This document shows positions 51,362 to 59,719 of a stretch of DNA of 64,000 nucleotides, piece after piece. The notes beneath the pieces were generated by a model. The model was not told where the DNA came from, did not search any database, and saw nothing but the letters and a program-made list of their open reading frames with translations. Source of the DNA: Clostridium scatologenes (GTDB lineage Bacteria; Bacillota; Clostridia; Clostridiales; Clostridiaceae); assembly GCF_000968375.1 (NCBI RefSeq), contig NZ_CP009933.1:4960001-5024000 (forward strand). Reading direction: 5' to 3'. Positions within the stretch are counted from its first letter, which is position 1. Each line of letters opens with the position of its first letter. The position numbers and the translations under genes were made by a program.

Positions 51362-52120
51362 ATGTTTTACGTAGGAATAGATATAGGATCAACTGCTTCA
51401 AAGGTTTGCATTTTTAATGATGATGAAATGGAGAATACATTTGTTTTGCCTACAGGATGGAGTAGTGTGAAAACAGCAGAGGATATAAGAGAAAAATTGG
51501 AAGAATTAAATTTAAACAAAGATAACTCTAAGATCGTTGCTACAGGTTACGGTAGAGTTTCTGTGCCTTATGCAGATAAAACTGTTACTGAAATAACTTG
51601 TCATGGAAAAGGAGCATATTATATTTTAGGTGAAGACTGTACTGTTATAGACATAGGAGGACAAGATACTAAAGTAATAACTGTGCAGGATGGAAAGGTA
51701 ACTAATTTCACCATGAATGATAAATGTGCGGCAGGGACAGGAAGATTTTTGGAACTCATGGCAAATACTTTGGGACTTAGTATAACAGAAATGTGTGAAA
51801 TGTCAGAGCAAGGTAAAGAAGTTACTATAAGTTCTATGTGTACAGTTTTTGCAGAATCAGAAGTTATAAGTTTAATTGGCAGTGGAAAAAGAAGAGAGGA
51901 TATTGCTTGCGGAGTAGTAGATTCTATCGCAAGTAAGGTAAAGTCCTTATGTCAAAAACATTCAGATAGTTTTAATTATTTTTTGACAGGTGGATTAAGT
52001 AACAATAAGTACATAATAGAAAAATTATCGGAAAAGCTCCAATCAAGAGTCAAAGCTGATGAATTAGGCAGATATGCAGGAGCTATAGGTGCTGCATTAG
52101 TGGCAAAGTCTTTAAAATAG
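51362..52120 (+). CDS. ATP-dependent activator/reductase (HgdC/YjiL type)
   Basis: A 252-residue ASKHA-fold ATPase. It forms a homodimer bridging one [4Fe-4S] cluster and uses ATP to push an electron into the double-cubane or dehydratase partner. GIDIGSTASKVCIF (about 4-17) is the phosphate-1 motif, DIGGQDTKVI the second. The cluster cysteines are in NDKCAAGTGRFLELM (about 123) and SSMCTVFAESEV (about 162). ATG 51362 follows TGGAGGTTTTTA; the frame extends 19 codons upstream through the hairpin without a ribosome binding site. It completes the four-gene module. Confidence 0.92.
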   Translation: MFYVGIDIGSTASKVCIFNDDEMENTFVLPTGWSSVKTAEDIREKLEELNLNKDNSKIVATGYGRVSVPYADKTVTEITCHGKGAYYILGEDCTVIDIGGQDTKVITVQDGKVTNFTMNDKCAAGTGRFLELMANTLGLSITEMCEMSEQGKEVTISSMCTVFAESEVISLIGSGKRREDIACGVVDSIASKVKSLCQKHSDSFNYFLTGGLSNNKYIIEKLSEKLQSRVKADELGRYAGAIGAALVAKSLK

Positions 52121-52186
52121 ATATTGACTTTGCATATAAATTATGATACAGTAAATAAGATAAAAGTTGAATATTGAAAATTTAAA

Positions 52187-52218
52187 CCTTTAAAACTAAT
52201 CCAGAGAGATTAGAAAGG
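52187..52218 (+). promoter_or_regulatory. PyrR-type binding loop 1 in the pyr leader
   Basis: CCTTT / AAAGG outer and CTAAT / ATTAG inner stems enclose CCAGAGAG, the PyrR recognition pattern (UCCAGAGAG). It lies ahead of the terminator and would be the anti-antiterminator: UMP-bound PyrR holds it and lets the terminator form. pyrR is not in the window. Confidence 0.85.
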
Positions 52219-52262
52219 CAAATTGAAGAAAAAAGTATAGTTAAAATGTATGTAGAGAAACC

Positions 52263-52299
52263 ATGCCTTCCTTAATCTTTAAAGGAAAGGCATTTTTTT
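52263..52299 (+). terminator. Attenuator terminator before pyrB
   Basis: ATGCCTTCCTT pairs with AAGGAAAGGCAT (small bulge), followed by seven T. Standing 45 bases before the pyrB start and after a PyrR site, it is the expected UMP-responsive attenuator. Confidence 0.9.
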
Positions 52300-52302
52300 A
52301 TA

Positions 52303-52334
52303 CCTTTAAATTTAGCACAGAGAGGCTAAGAAGG
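52303..52334 (+). promoter_or_regulatory. PyrR-type binding loop 2 overlapping the pyrB ribosome binding site
   Basis: CCTT / AAGG outer and TTAGC / GCTAA inner stems enclose ACAGAGAG, a second PyrR-like loop. Its 3' arm runs into the AAGGAGG of pyrB (52331-52337). PyrR bound here should block translation, giving a second level of control. Confidence 0.75.
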
Positions 52335-52344
52335 AGGAGATATT

Positions 52345-53265
52345 ATGTTAAAAGGTAGAAATTTAATAGACCCTATGGATTTTACATTAGAAGAACTAGA
52401 GGAAATTTTTAAATTAGCAGGTCAAATTATTGCAAGTCCAGAAGAATTTGCCCATGTTTGTCAGGGTAAATTACTAGCCACACTATTTTATGAACCAAGT
52501 ACAAGAACTAGATTCAGTTTTGAAGCAGCAATGTTAAGACTTGGTGGTCAGATTATAGGATTTTCAGAACCAAATTCAAGTTCAGTTGCAAAGGGAGAAA
52601 GCGTAGCAGATACTATAAGAACAGTAGGATGTTATGCAGATATAGTTGCTATGAGACATCCTAAAGAAGGAGCGCCTAAAGTTGCAGCTATTAATTCTCC
52701 AATACCAGTTATAAATGCTGGAGATGGTGGACATCAGCATCCAACACAAACACTTACAGATCTTTTAACAATTAAGTCTATAAAAGGCAGATTGTCAAAT
52801 TTAAAAATAGGTCTTTGTGGAGATTTGAAGTTTGGAAGAACAGTTCACTCCTTAATAAAGGCCATATCTAGATATCAAGGCAATAAATTTGTTTTGATAG
52901 CCCCTAAAGAACTTAAAGTTCCAGAGTATATAATTAAAGAATTAAATAAAAATAATATAGAGTATAGGGAAGTAGAAAAGTTAGAAGATGTTATAGGAGA
53001 TTTGGATATACTTTATATGACAAGAGTTCAAAAAGAAAGATTTTTTAATGAGGAAGATTATATAAGACTTAAGGATAGCTATATATTGGATGAAGCAAAA
53101 ATGTCTATAGCATCACAGGATATGATAGTTCTTCACCCTCTTCCAAGAGTTAATGAAATAGCTTATGAAGTAGATGATGACCCTAGAGCTTGCTATTTCA
53201 AACAAGCTAAATATGGAATGTATGTAAGAATGGCATTAATTGCTAAGCTTTTAGGTGTTAGATAA
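52345..53265 (+). CDS. pyrB: Aspartate carbamoyltransferase catalytic subunit
   Basis: A 306-residue enzyme making carbamoyl-aspartate, the first committed step of UMP synthesis. The carbamoyl-phosphate site is FYEPSTRTRFSFE (STRTR at 52-56). Others are GDGGHQHPTQTLTDL (about 130-144), LYMTRVQKERF (about 227) and HPLPRVNEI near 264-272. AAGGAGGAGATATT sets the ATG, inside the second PyrR loop. The presence of pyrI downstream implies an allosteric E. coli-like holoenzyme. Confidence 0.97.
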   Translation: MLKGRNLIDPMDFTLEELEEIFKLAGQIIASPEEFAHVCQGKLLATLFYEPSTRTRFSFEAAMLRLGGQIIGFSEPNSSSVAKGESVADTIRTVGCYADIVAMRHPKEGAPKVAAINSPIPVINAGDGGHQHPTQTLTDLLTIKSIKGRLSNLKIGLCGDLKFGRTVHSLIKAISRYQGNKFVLIAPKELKVPEYIIKELNKNNIEYREVEKLEDVIGDLDILYMTRVQKERFFNEEDYIRLKDSYILDEAKMSIASQDMIVLHPLPRVNEIAYEVDDDPRACYFKQAKYGMYVRMALIAKLLGVR

Positions 53266-53285
53266 TTTTGAAGGGGGATTATAAT

Positions 53286-53717
53286 ATGTTAACAATAAAT
53301 AGTGTGAGAAATGGTATAGTAATAGATCATATAAAGGCTGGACACGGAATAAAGATATTTAATTACTTAGGATTGGATAATGTTGATTATTCAGTTGCAT
53401 TAATAATGAATGCAGAAAGTAAGAAGTGTGGAAAAAAGGATATAATTAAGATAGAGAATATTTTAGAATTGGATCTTAAAGTACTAGGATTTATAGATCC
53501 TAATATAACAATAGATATAATAGAAGATGAAAAAATAAAGGAAAAGATAAAATTAAAGTTACCTGAAAAAGTTGAAAATATAATAAAATGCAAAAATCCA
53601 AGATGTATAACTTCTGTAGAGAGAGATTTAACACATGTGTTTCATCTTACAGATGAGGAACGTGGAGAGTACAGATGCTTATACTGTGATGAAACCTACA
53701 GAGTTTCAGATATGTAG
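53286..53717 (+). CDS. pyrI: Aspartate carbamoyltransferase regulatory subunit
   Basis: A 143-residue subunit that binds nucleotides and the catalytic chains. The N-terminal allosteric domain begins MLTINSVRNGIVIDHIKAGHG. The C-terminal zinc domain has four cysteines: CKNPRC (about 103-108) and YRCLYC (about 131-136). ATG 53286 is chosen because an in-frame TTG at 53268 would lie in front of the AAGGGGG site that serves the ATG. It starts 20 bases after pyrB. Confidence 0.95.
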   Translation: MLTINSVRNGIVIDHIKAGHGIKIFNYLGLDNVDYSVALIMNAESKKCGKKDIIKIENILELDLKVLGFIDPNITIDIIEDEKIKEKIKLKLPEKVENIIKCKNPRCITSVERDLTHVFHLTDEERGEYRCLYCDETYRVSDM

Positions 53718-53738
53718 AACCGAATATAATTAATAATT

Positions 53739-53793
53739 AAGAGTTAATGTGGATTTTTGCAATAGCAAAAATCATCCTTTACTATTAACTCTT
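53739..53793. repeat. Nested inverted repeat between pyrI and pyrC
   Basis: AAGAGTTAAT pairs with ATTAACTCTT outside; GATTTTTGC pairs with GCAAAAATC inside, with an AATA loop. A further half copy (ATATTAACTCTTA) follows at 53797. No T-run, so probably a dispersed mini-repeat or processing hairpin. Confidence 0.7.
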
Positions 53794-53831
53794 CAATATT
53801 AACTCTTAGTTGAAAGAAAGGGGATGCTTAT

Positions 53832-55016
53832 ATGGAACTATTAATAAAAAATGCAAAAATAGTAGATTGGTCACAGAACTTTATTGGAGATATTTATATA
53901 AATGAAGGTATAATTTGTGAAATAGGAAAGAACTTAAAAAAAGATTGTGAAATTATAGATGCTGAAGGATTAACCTTATTGCCATCATTTATAGATTTAC
54001 ATGTACATTTTAGGGAACCTGGTTTTACAAATAAAGAAGATATTGAAAGTGGAAGTTATGCTGCAGCTAAAGGTGGATATACTATGGTAAACCTTATGGC
54101 AAATACCAAGCCTGTATGCAGTAGTATGGATACTATAAATTATGTTTTAAATAGAGCGAAAGAAGTAGGAATTATAGATGTTCATCAAGTATCAAGCATA
54201 ACAAATAATTTTGATGGAAGAGATATAAGTCATTTGGATAGGTTAGATGCTTCTGTAAAAATAATATCAGAAGATGGAAGCGATGTAATGGACAGCAAGG
54301 TTATGCTTGAAGCAATGGTTAAAGCAAAAGAAAAAGGGAGAATTGTTATGTGCCATTGTGAGGAACATTTACTTAGTAATATAGACACAAGGTTGTCAGA
54401 AAACACTATGACATGGAGAAATATAGCATTAGCTGAATTTACAGGATGTGCAGTTCATATAGCACATGTAAGTACAAAAGAATCCATGGAATATATTATA
54501 GAAGCTAAGAAAAAAGGAATTAATGTAACTTGTGAAGTTGCACCACACCATATAGCACTTGTAGATAATGATTATAGAGTAAATCCTCCTATTAGAAAAA
54601 AAGAGGATGTTGAGTTTTTAATAAAGTCTATAAAAGATGGATGGGTAGATGCTATAAGTACAGACCATGCGCCACATACGGAAGAAGATAAAAAGAATGG
54701 ATCACCAGGAATATCAGGAATAGAAACTGCTTTTTCAGTATGCTATACAAAGCTTGTAAAAGAAGAAAAAATAAGTTTTAGTAAGCTTTCAGAAATAATG
54801 TCTAAAAATCCAGCTTATATAATGGGTGTTAAAAAAGGACAAATAAAAATAGGCTATGATGCAGATTTAGTTTTAGTAGATACAGAGAAAAAATATGAAA
54901 TATGCTCAGATACTTTTAAATCAAAGGGTAAAAATACTCCTTTTAATGGAATGCAAATATATGGCACTGTAATAAGAACATTAAAGTCTGGAAACACAGT
55001 ATTTAGTGAAATGTAA
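53832..55016 (+). CDS. pyrC: Dihydroorotase
   Basis: A 394-residue class I zinc amidohydrolase closing carbamoyl-aspartate to dihydroorotate. The first metal site is LHVHFREPGF (about 56-65). Further sites are in CHCEEH (about 174-179), VHIAHVSTKES (about 204) and the catalytic aspartate in STDHAPHTEEDK (about 276-287). AAAGGGGATGCTTAT precedes the ATG. The gene continues the pyr operon. Confidence 0.96.
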   Translation: MELLIKNAKIVDWSQNFIGDIYINEGIICEIGKNLKKDCEIIDAEGLTLLPSFIDLHVHFREPGFTNKEDIESGSYAAAKGGYTMVNLMANTKPVCSSMDTINYVLNRAKEVGIIDVHQVSSITNNFDGRDISHLDRLDASVKIISEDGSDVMDSKVMLEAMVKAKEKGRIVMCHCEEHLLSNIDTRLSENTMTWRNIALAEFTGCAVHIAHVSTKESMEYIIEAKKKGINVTCEVAPHHIALVDNDYRVNPPIRKKEDVEFLIKSIKDGWVDAISTDHAPHTEEDKKNGSPGISGIETAFSVCYTKLVKEEKISFSKLSEIMSKNPAYIMGVKKGQIKIGYDADLVLVDTEKKYEICSDTFKSKGKNTPFNGMQIYGTVIRTLKSGNTVFSEM

Positions 55017-55064
55017 AAATGAGCATAAAAGTCCAATAAAGTGTGAATGGAGCTGTAATCAATT

Positions 55065-55907
55065 ATGATAATAGATAAATTGTTTGAAAGTGTAGAAAAG
55101 AATGGTCATGTATGTGTTGGTTTAGATACTGATGTAGAATATATTCCTAAATGGGTAATTAATAAGAATACTTCAATAGAAGATGCTATTTTTGAATACA
55201 ATAAAAATATAATAGATGCAACTTTAGATGTAGCTAGCTGCTATAAAGTCCAAATAGCATATTATGAAGCATTAGGTATATCAGGGCTAATGGTTTATAA
55301 GAAAACTCTTGAATATATAAGAAGCAAAAAGGCTATAGTAATTGCAGATATAAAAAGAGGAGATATAGCTAAAACAGCAGAGATGTATGCAAAGGCACAT
55401 TTTGAAGGAGATTTTGAAAGTGACTTTGTAACTCTAAATCCATATATGGGATTGGATGGAGTGGAACCTTATTTACCTTATGTAAAAAATGAAGAAAAAG
55501 GTTTGTTTCTGCTGGTTAGGACATCTAATAAAGGTGCTGAAGATATACAGTATGTAGATACAAAGGAAAAAGAAAAAGTTTATAACGTTGTAGGAGAAAA
55601 AATACAACAAATTGGAGAGCAGTGCATGGGAAGCTGTGGATATAGTTCCATAGGTGGAGTTGTTGGATGTACTCATGTAGAAGAAGGAATAAAGCTTAGA
55701 GCTGATTTAAATAAGATGTTTTTCCTTATACCTGGATATGGGGCACAAGGAGGAAAAGCTGAGGATGTAGCACTTTATTTGCATCAGGGAAATGGTGGAG
55801 TAGTTAATTCTTCTAGAGGAATACTACTTGCATACAAAAAGGTTGAAGATGGAGAAAAAAAATTACGCAGAATGTGCGAGAAAAGAAGCTATAAGAATGA
55901 GAGATGA
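55065..55907 (+). CDS. pyrF: Orotidine 5'-phosphate decarboxylase (type 2)
   Basis: A 280-residue enzyme making UMP from OMP. The length and motifs are those of the longer type 2 (archaeal/mycobacterial-like) PyrF: HVCVGLDTDVEYIP (about 15-28) and the catalytic DIKRGDIAKTAEMYAK (about 94-109), with LIPGYGAQGG near 224. A GTGAATGGAGCTG stretch precedes the ATG, a modest ribosome binding site. It sits between pyrC and pyrK. Confidence 0.95.
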   Translation: MIIDKLFESVEKNGHVCVGLDTDVEYIPKWVINKNTSIEDAIFEYNKNIIDATLDVASCYKVQIAYYEALGISGLMVYKKTLEYIRSKKAIVIADIKRGDIAKTAEMYAKAHFEGDFESDFVTLNPYMGLDGVEPYLPYVKNEEKGLFLLVRTSNKGAEDIQYVDTKEKEKVYNVVGEKIQQIGEQCMGSCGYSSIGGVVGCTHVEEGIKLRADLNKMFFLIPGYGAQGGKAEDVALYLHQGNGGVVNSSRGILLAYKKVEDGEKKLRRMCEKRSYKNER

Positions 55908-55979
55908 CATACTTAGTAAATTGAAAATTAATAGCTAAATCTATATATGATTAGTTATTTAAGGAAGAGAGAATGATTT

Positions 55980-56720
55980 ATGGAAAAAGTAAAGATGAAT
56001 TATTCAACTGAAAAAGTTTATGAAAATATTGAAATAGAAAATCCAGTATATAAATTAACTATTAAAGGCAAATTTAATGGTAAGCCAGGTCAGTTTTATA
56101 TGTTGAAATGTTGGAACAAAGAGCCTATTTTATCAAGGCCTATAAGTATAAATCATATAGATGAGGAAAAAATAGTTTTTTTATATCAAGTAGTTGGTGA
56201 AGGAACTGAAATTTTAAGCAAGTTGAAGAAATCTGAAACTGTAGAAATTATGGGGCCACTTGGAAATGGATTTGACATAGATAATATAAAAGGAAAAGTA
56301 GCTATAGTTTCAGGAGGTATAGGAACAGCACCTATGCAGTATGTGGCAGAATCCCTTAAGGAGTGTAAGGTAGATTTGTACGCAGGATTTAGGGATAAAA
56401 GCTACATTATTGATGAATTTAAGGGAATTGTTGAAAATGTAAATGTATCAACTGAAACTGGAAGAGAAGGACATAAGGGATATATAACGGATATATTTAA
56501 ACCTGAGCTTTATGATGTAGTCTTATGTTGTGGACCAGAAATTATGATGAATAAAGTAATTAAGCTTTGCAAAGATAAGAATGTAAAAGTTTATGTTTCT
56601 ATGGAAAAACATATGGCCTGTGGTGTAGGTGCCTGTTTAGTATGTACTTGTAAAACAAAGCATGGAAACAAAAGAACCTGCAAAGATGGTCCAGTGTTTT
56701 CAGGGGAAGAACTTTTATAG
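55980..56720 (+). CDS. pyrK: Dihydroorotate dehydrogenase electron transfer subunit
   Basis: A 246-residue FAD and [2Fe-2S] protein that passes electrons from PyrD to NAD+. The FAD region is ILSRPISI (about 50-57), the NAD region VAIVSGGIGTAPMQY (about 107-121), and the cluster cysteines are C214, C219, C222 and C234 in HMACGVGACLVC and KRTCKD. ATG follows AAGGAAGAGAGAATGATTT. It pairs with the downstream pyrD. Confidence 0.96.
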   Translation: MEKVKMNYSTEKVYENIEIENPVYKLTIKGKFNGKPGQFYMLKCWNKEPILSRPISINHIDEEKIVFLYQVVGEGTEILSKLKKSETVEIMGPLGNGFDIDNIKGKVAIVSGGIGTAPMQYVAESLKECKVDLYAGFRDKSYIIDEFKGIVENVNVSTETGREGHKGYITDIFKPELYDVVLCCGPEIMMNKVIKLCKDKNVKVYVSMEKHMACGVGACLVCTCKTKHGNKRTCKDGPVFSGEELL

Positions 56721-56757
56721 AGGACAATTGACAGAGGACATAGGACAGTGAAAGTTG
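56719..56757. repeat. AGAGGACA mini-repeat
   Basis: Between pyrK and pyrD lie AGAGGACAATTGACAGAGGA and CATAGGACAGT: three GGACA units. AGAGGACAATTG also occurs in the nested palindrome at 26290-26301, indicating a dispersed intergenic family. Confidence 0.6.
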
Positions 56758-56791
56758 ACTTCTTAATTAATATCGAGAATGGAGAATTAAG

Positions 56792-57685
56792 ATGAATGTG
56801 AATATATGCGGAGTAGATTTGAAAAATCCAGTTATTGCTGCGTCAGGTACTTTTGGTTTTGGTGAGGAATATGCTAATTTTTATGATGTATCAAAATTAG
56901 GAGGAATATGTACTAAAGGTCTTACATTGAATCCTAAAGAAGGAAATGATGGTATAAGAGTATTTGAAACAAGAGGTGGAATGCTAAACAGTGTAGGACT
57001 TCAAAATCCAGGAGTTGATCATTTTATACAGTATGAACTTGAAAATATGAAAAAGTTTGATACAGCTATAATAGCCAATTTAGGTGGAGCAGCTATTGAG
57101 GATTATGTAAAAGGTGTAGAAAAGCTTAATAGTACTGATATAGACATACTAGAACTTAATATATCCTGTCCTAATGTTAAATCAGGAGGAATGGCTTTTG
57201 GAATTAAATCAAAAGTTGCTTTTGAAGTAGTATCTGAAGTTAAAAAGATTTGCAAAAAACCTTTGATGGTGAAGCTTTCACCTAATGCAGAGGATATAAT
57301 AGATATGGCTTATAGATGCTGTGAGGCAGGAGCAGATTCTATATCACTTGTAAATACTTTTAAAGGTATGGCTATAGATATTAATAAAAGAAAACCTGTA
57401 TTTGATAATATATCAGCAGGATTATCAGGTCCTGCAATAAAACCTATAGCACTTAGAATGGTTTATGAAGTTAGCAAAGCAGTAAATGTTCCTGTAATAG
57501 GACTTGGGGGAATAAGCAGCTTTAAGGATGCTATAGAATTTATTATGGCAGGTGCTACTGCAATTCAAGTTGGAACAGCAAATTTTATAAAGCCAGATAT
57601 ATGTTTAGATATTATAAATGGAATAAAGAATTATATGGAAAAAGAAAATATAAAAGATTTATGTGAAATAAGAGGAATTGTATAA
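56792..57685 (+). CDS. pyrD: Dihydroorotate dehydrogenase, type 1B catalytic subunit
   Basis: A 297-residue FMN enzyme oxidising dihydroorotate to orotate. Motifs: KNPVIAASGTFGFG (about 11-24), ELNISCPNVKSGG (about 125-137) with the catalytic cysteine of the 1B class in the SCPNVK loop, and PVIGLGGISSFKDAIEFIMAG (about 236-256). It works as a PyrD2-PyrK2 complex. ATG follows GAATGGAGAATTAAG. Confidence 0.97.
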   Translation: MNVNICGVDLKNPVIAASGTFGFGEEYANFYDVSKLGGICTKGLTLNPKEGNDGIRVFETRGGMLNSVGLQNPGVDHFIQYELENMKKFDTAIIANLGGAAIEDYVKGVEKLNSTDIDILELNISCPNVKSGGMAFGIKSKVAFEVVSEVKKICKKPLMVKLSPNAEDIIDMAYRCCEAGADSISLVNTFKGMAIDINKRKPVFDNISAGLSGPAIKPIALRMVYEVSKAVNVPVIGLGGISSFKDAIEFIMAGATAIQVGTANFIKPDICLDIINGIKNYMEKENIKDLCEIRGIV

Positions 57686-57712
57686 AATTTCATGCATATG
57701 GAGGAATTTAAA

Positions 57713-58294
57713 ATGGAAAACACAGATAAAATGGTTATAGATACATTGAAAGAAGTAGGTGCACTTTTAGAAGGACATTTTCTTCTATCTTCAGGAAAAC
57801 ATAGCAATAGGTATTGTCAGTGTGCAAAATTACTGCAATATCCTGATAAAGCTGCAAAAGTTTTAAAAGTAGTAGCAGATAAGCTTAAAGATGTAGATTT
57901 TGATATTATAGTAGGACCAGCTATGGGAGGCGTAGTTGTATCCTATGAATTAGCAAGACAAACAGGAAAGCCTGGAATATTTGCTGAAAGACAAGATGGA
58001 AAGATGACTATAAGAAGAGGATTTGAAATAAAAAAAGGACAAAAAGCTATAATATCAGAAGATGTTATAACTACAGGTAAGTCTTTTTTAGAAGTAGCAA
58101 ATATCATTAAAGAGTTAGGTGGAGAAGTAGTAGGAATAATCTGTATAGTAGATAGAAGAGCAGAAGGGGTAGAAGTAGATTATCCTTTATATAGTGCTGT
58201 AAAGTTAGATATTAAAAGTTATGAAAAAGAAGAATGTCCTATGTGTAAAGAAGGTACACCATATGTAAAACCTGGCAGCAGGAATATTAAATAA
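57713..58294 (+). CDS. pyrE: Orotate phosphoribosyltransferase
   Basis: A 193-residue enzyme joining orotate and PRPP to give OMP. Motifs: GHFLLSSGKHSNRYCQ (about 21-36) and the PRPP loop AIISEDVITTGKS (about 112-124). A C-terminal CPMCKEG pair of cysteines is seen in many Firmicutes PyrE of this subtype. ATG 57713 follows ATGGAGGAATTTAAA; an upstream in-frame start at 57692 would place the ribosome binding site inside the gene. It is the last gene before the terminator. Confidence 0.95.
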   Translation: MENTDKMVIDTLKEVGALLEGHFLLSSGKHSNRYCQCAKLLQYPDKAAKVLKVVADKLKDVDFDIIVGPAMGGVVVSYELARQTGKPGIFAERQDGKMTIRRGFEIKKGQKAIISEDVITTGKSFLEVANIIKELGGEVVGIICIVDRRAEGVEVDYPLYSAVKLDIKSYEKEECPMCKEGTPYVKPGSRNIK

Positions 58295-58341
58295 TTAACT
58301 AAACATTTTCTTTAATATATATTTTTAAAATTTTATTTTAG

Positions 58342-58375
58342 ACCCCAGACTTTAAAAGTTTGGGGTTCGTTTTTT
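58342..58375 (+). terminator. Terminator after pyrE
   Basis: ACCCCAGACTT pairs with AAGTTTGGGGT through a short loop, then CG and TTTTTT. It closes the pyrBICFKDE unit. Confidence 0.93.
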
Positions 58376-58400
58376 ATAAAATACTTAGATTGAAGGGTTA

Positions 58401-58429
58401 TTGACAACATGATATCTTTGTGATATTCT
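58401..58429 (+). promoter_or_regulatory. carAB promoter
   Basis: TTGACA (58401-58406), 17 bases, TATTCT (58424-58429). It makes carAB a separate transcript with a leader of about 190 bases. Confidence 0.75.
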
Positions 58430-58521
58430 ATGTATAAATATTAATAGTAATGAATAAAAATAAGTAAGATAAATTTAAAAATCAGCCTAAAATCAATTGA
58501 AAAGCAAATGACAAATTTCAT

Positions 58522-58601
58522 TTTATACATAAATGCTGTATAAATTTAAGTTTAGAGTGAAATAGGCTTGAACCTTCTGTGCCATACAGGGGGCTTTATT
58601 T
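58522..58601 (+). promoter_or_regulatory. Two hairpins in the carA leader
   Basis: Hairpin 1 pairs TTTATAC (58522-58528) with GTATAAA (58538-58544). Hairpin 2 pairs CCTTCTGT with ACAGGGGG (58573-58593), with outer AAATA/TATTT. The second is followed by only a weak T tract. No PyrR loop (CAGAGAG) is present, so control differs from that of pyrB. No known riboswitch was recognised; the rest of the gap 58295-58626 holds no gene. Confidence 0.5.
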
Positions 58602-58626
58602 ATAAAAAATTATAGAGGTGAATAGT

Positions 58627-59688
58627 ATGAACGGATTATTATATTTAGAAGATGGTAGCATATATGAGGGAAAAGGTTTTGGTAAAAATGGAACTTCTGT
58701 TGGAGAGCTTGTTTTTAATACTTCAATAACGGGGTATCAGGAAATACTTACAGATCCATCCTATGCTGGACAGGTAATAACGATGACATATCCACTAATA
58801 GGTAATTATGGTGTAAATAGTTTTGAGGATGAATCTACTAAGGTACATGCAAAAGGTTTTGTGGTTAAAAATATATCAGATAATCCTTCTAACTACTTAA
58901 GCGAAAATACTGTAGATCATATGCTTAAAAAGATGAATGTAGTTGGAGTTTGTGATTTAGATACAAGAAGTATAACTAAGAAGGTAAGAAGTAAAGGGGC
59001 TATGAAGTGTGTAATATCAACAGAGGATTTAAGCAAAAAACAGCTTGATGAGTATTTAGACAAAACTGAATTACAAGGAAACTTTATGGAAGAGGTTAGC
59101 ACTAAGAAAGCTATTCACATAGAGGGGAAGGGTGCAAAGGTTGCTGTTATAGACTTTGGAGTAAAATCAAATATAATAGAAAATTTAAAGCATAGAGAAT
59201 GTGATATAACAATATTTCCTTATGATACGTCTTATGAGGAAATAGTAAAGTTTAATCCACAAGGAATTCTTTTAAGCAATGGTCCTGGAGATCCTAAAAC
59301 AGTAAAGGAAGGAATAAAATTAATAAAAAGCATAATTGATAAATACCCTATATTTGGAATATGCTTAGGACATCAGATGTTGGCTCTAGCAGTTGGAGGA
59401 GATACTTATAAGATGAAATATGGACATAGAGGTGGAAATCATGGGGTATATGATATAGAAAAAGATAGAGCATATATAACATCTCAAAATCATGGATATG
59501 CAGTAGATGCTGAAAGCGTAAAAGAGAAAATGATTATAACTCATGTGAATTTAAATGACAATACAGTGGAAGGCATGAGACATAAAGAGCTTCCTGTATT
59601 TTCTGTGCAGTTTCATCCAGAAGGTGCACCAGGACCACAAGATTCAGCATATTTGTTTGATAAATTTATGAAATCAATGAAAGCATAA
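58627..59688 (+). CDS. carA: Carbamoyl-phosphate synthase small subunit
   Basis: A 353-residue glutamine amidotransferase that feeds ammonia to CarB. The N-terminal CPSase domain begins NGLLYLEDGSIYEGKGFG. The C-terminal class I amidotransferase has the cysteine nucleophile in FGICLGHQM (about 246) and the histidine-glutamate in VQFHPEGAPGP (about 331). ATG 58627 is set by AGAGGTGA; a GTG nine bases upstream overlaps that site. It is followed by carB 31 bases later. Confidence 0.96.
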   Translation: MNGLLYLEDGSIYEGKGFGKNGTSVGELVFNTSITGYQEILTDPSYAGQVITMTYPLIGNYGVNSFEDESTKVHAKGFVVKNISDNPSNYLSENTVDHMLKKMNVVGVCDLDTRSITKKVRSKGAMKCVISTEDLSKKQLDEYLDKTELQGNFMEEVSTKKAIHIEGKGAKVAVIDFGVKSNIIENLKHRECDITIFPYDTSYEEIVKFNPQGILLSNGPGDPKTVKEGIKLIKSIIDKYPIFGICLGHQMLALAVGGDTYKMKYGHRGGNHGVYDIEKDRAYITSQNHGYAVDAESVKEKMIITHVNLNDNTVEGMRHKELPVFSVQFHPEGAPGPQDSAYLFDKFMKSMKA

Positions 59689-59719
59689 CTAAAGGTTTGT
59701 AAATCAGGAGGTAGCAATA

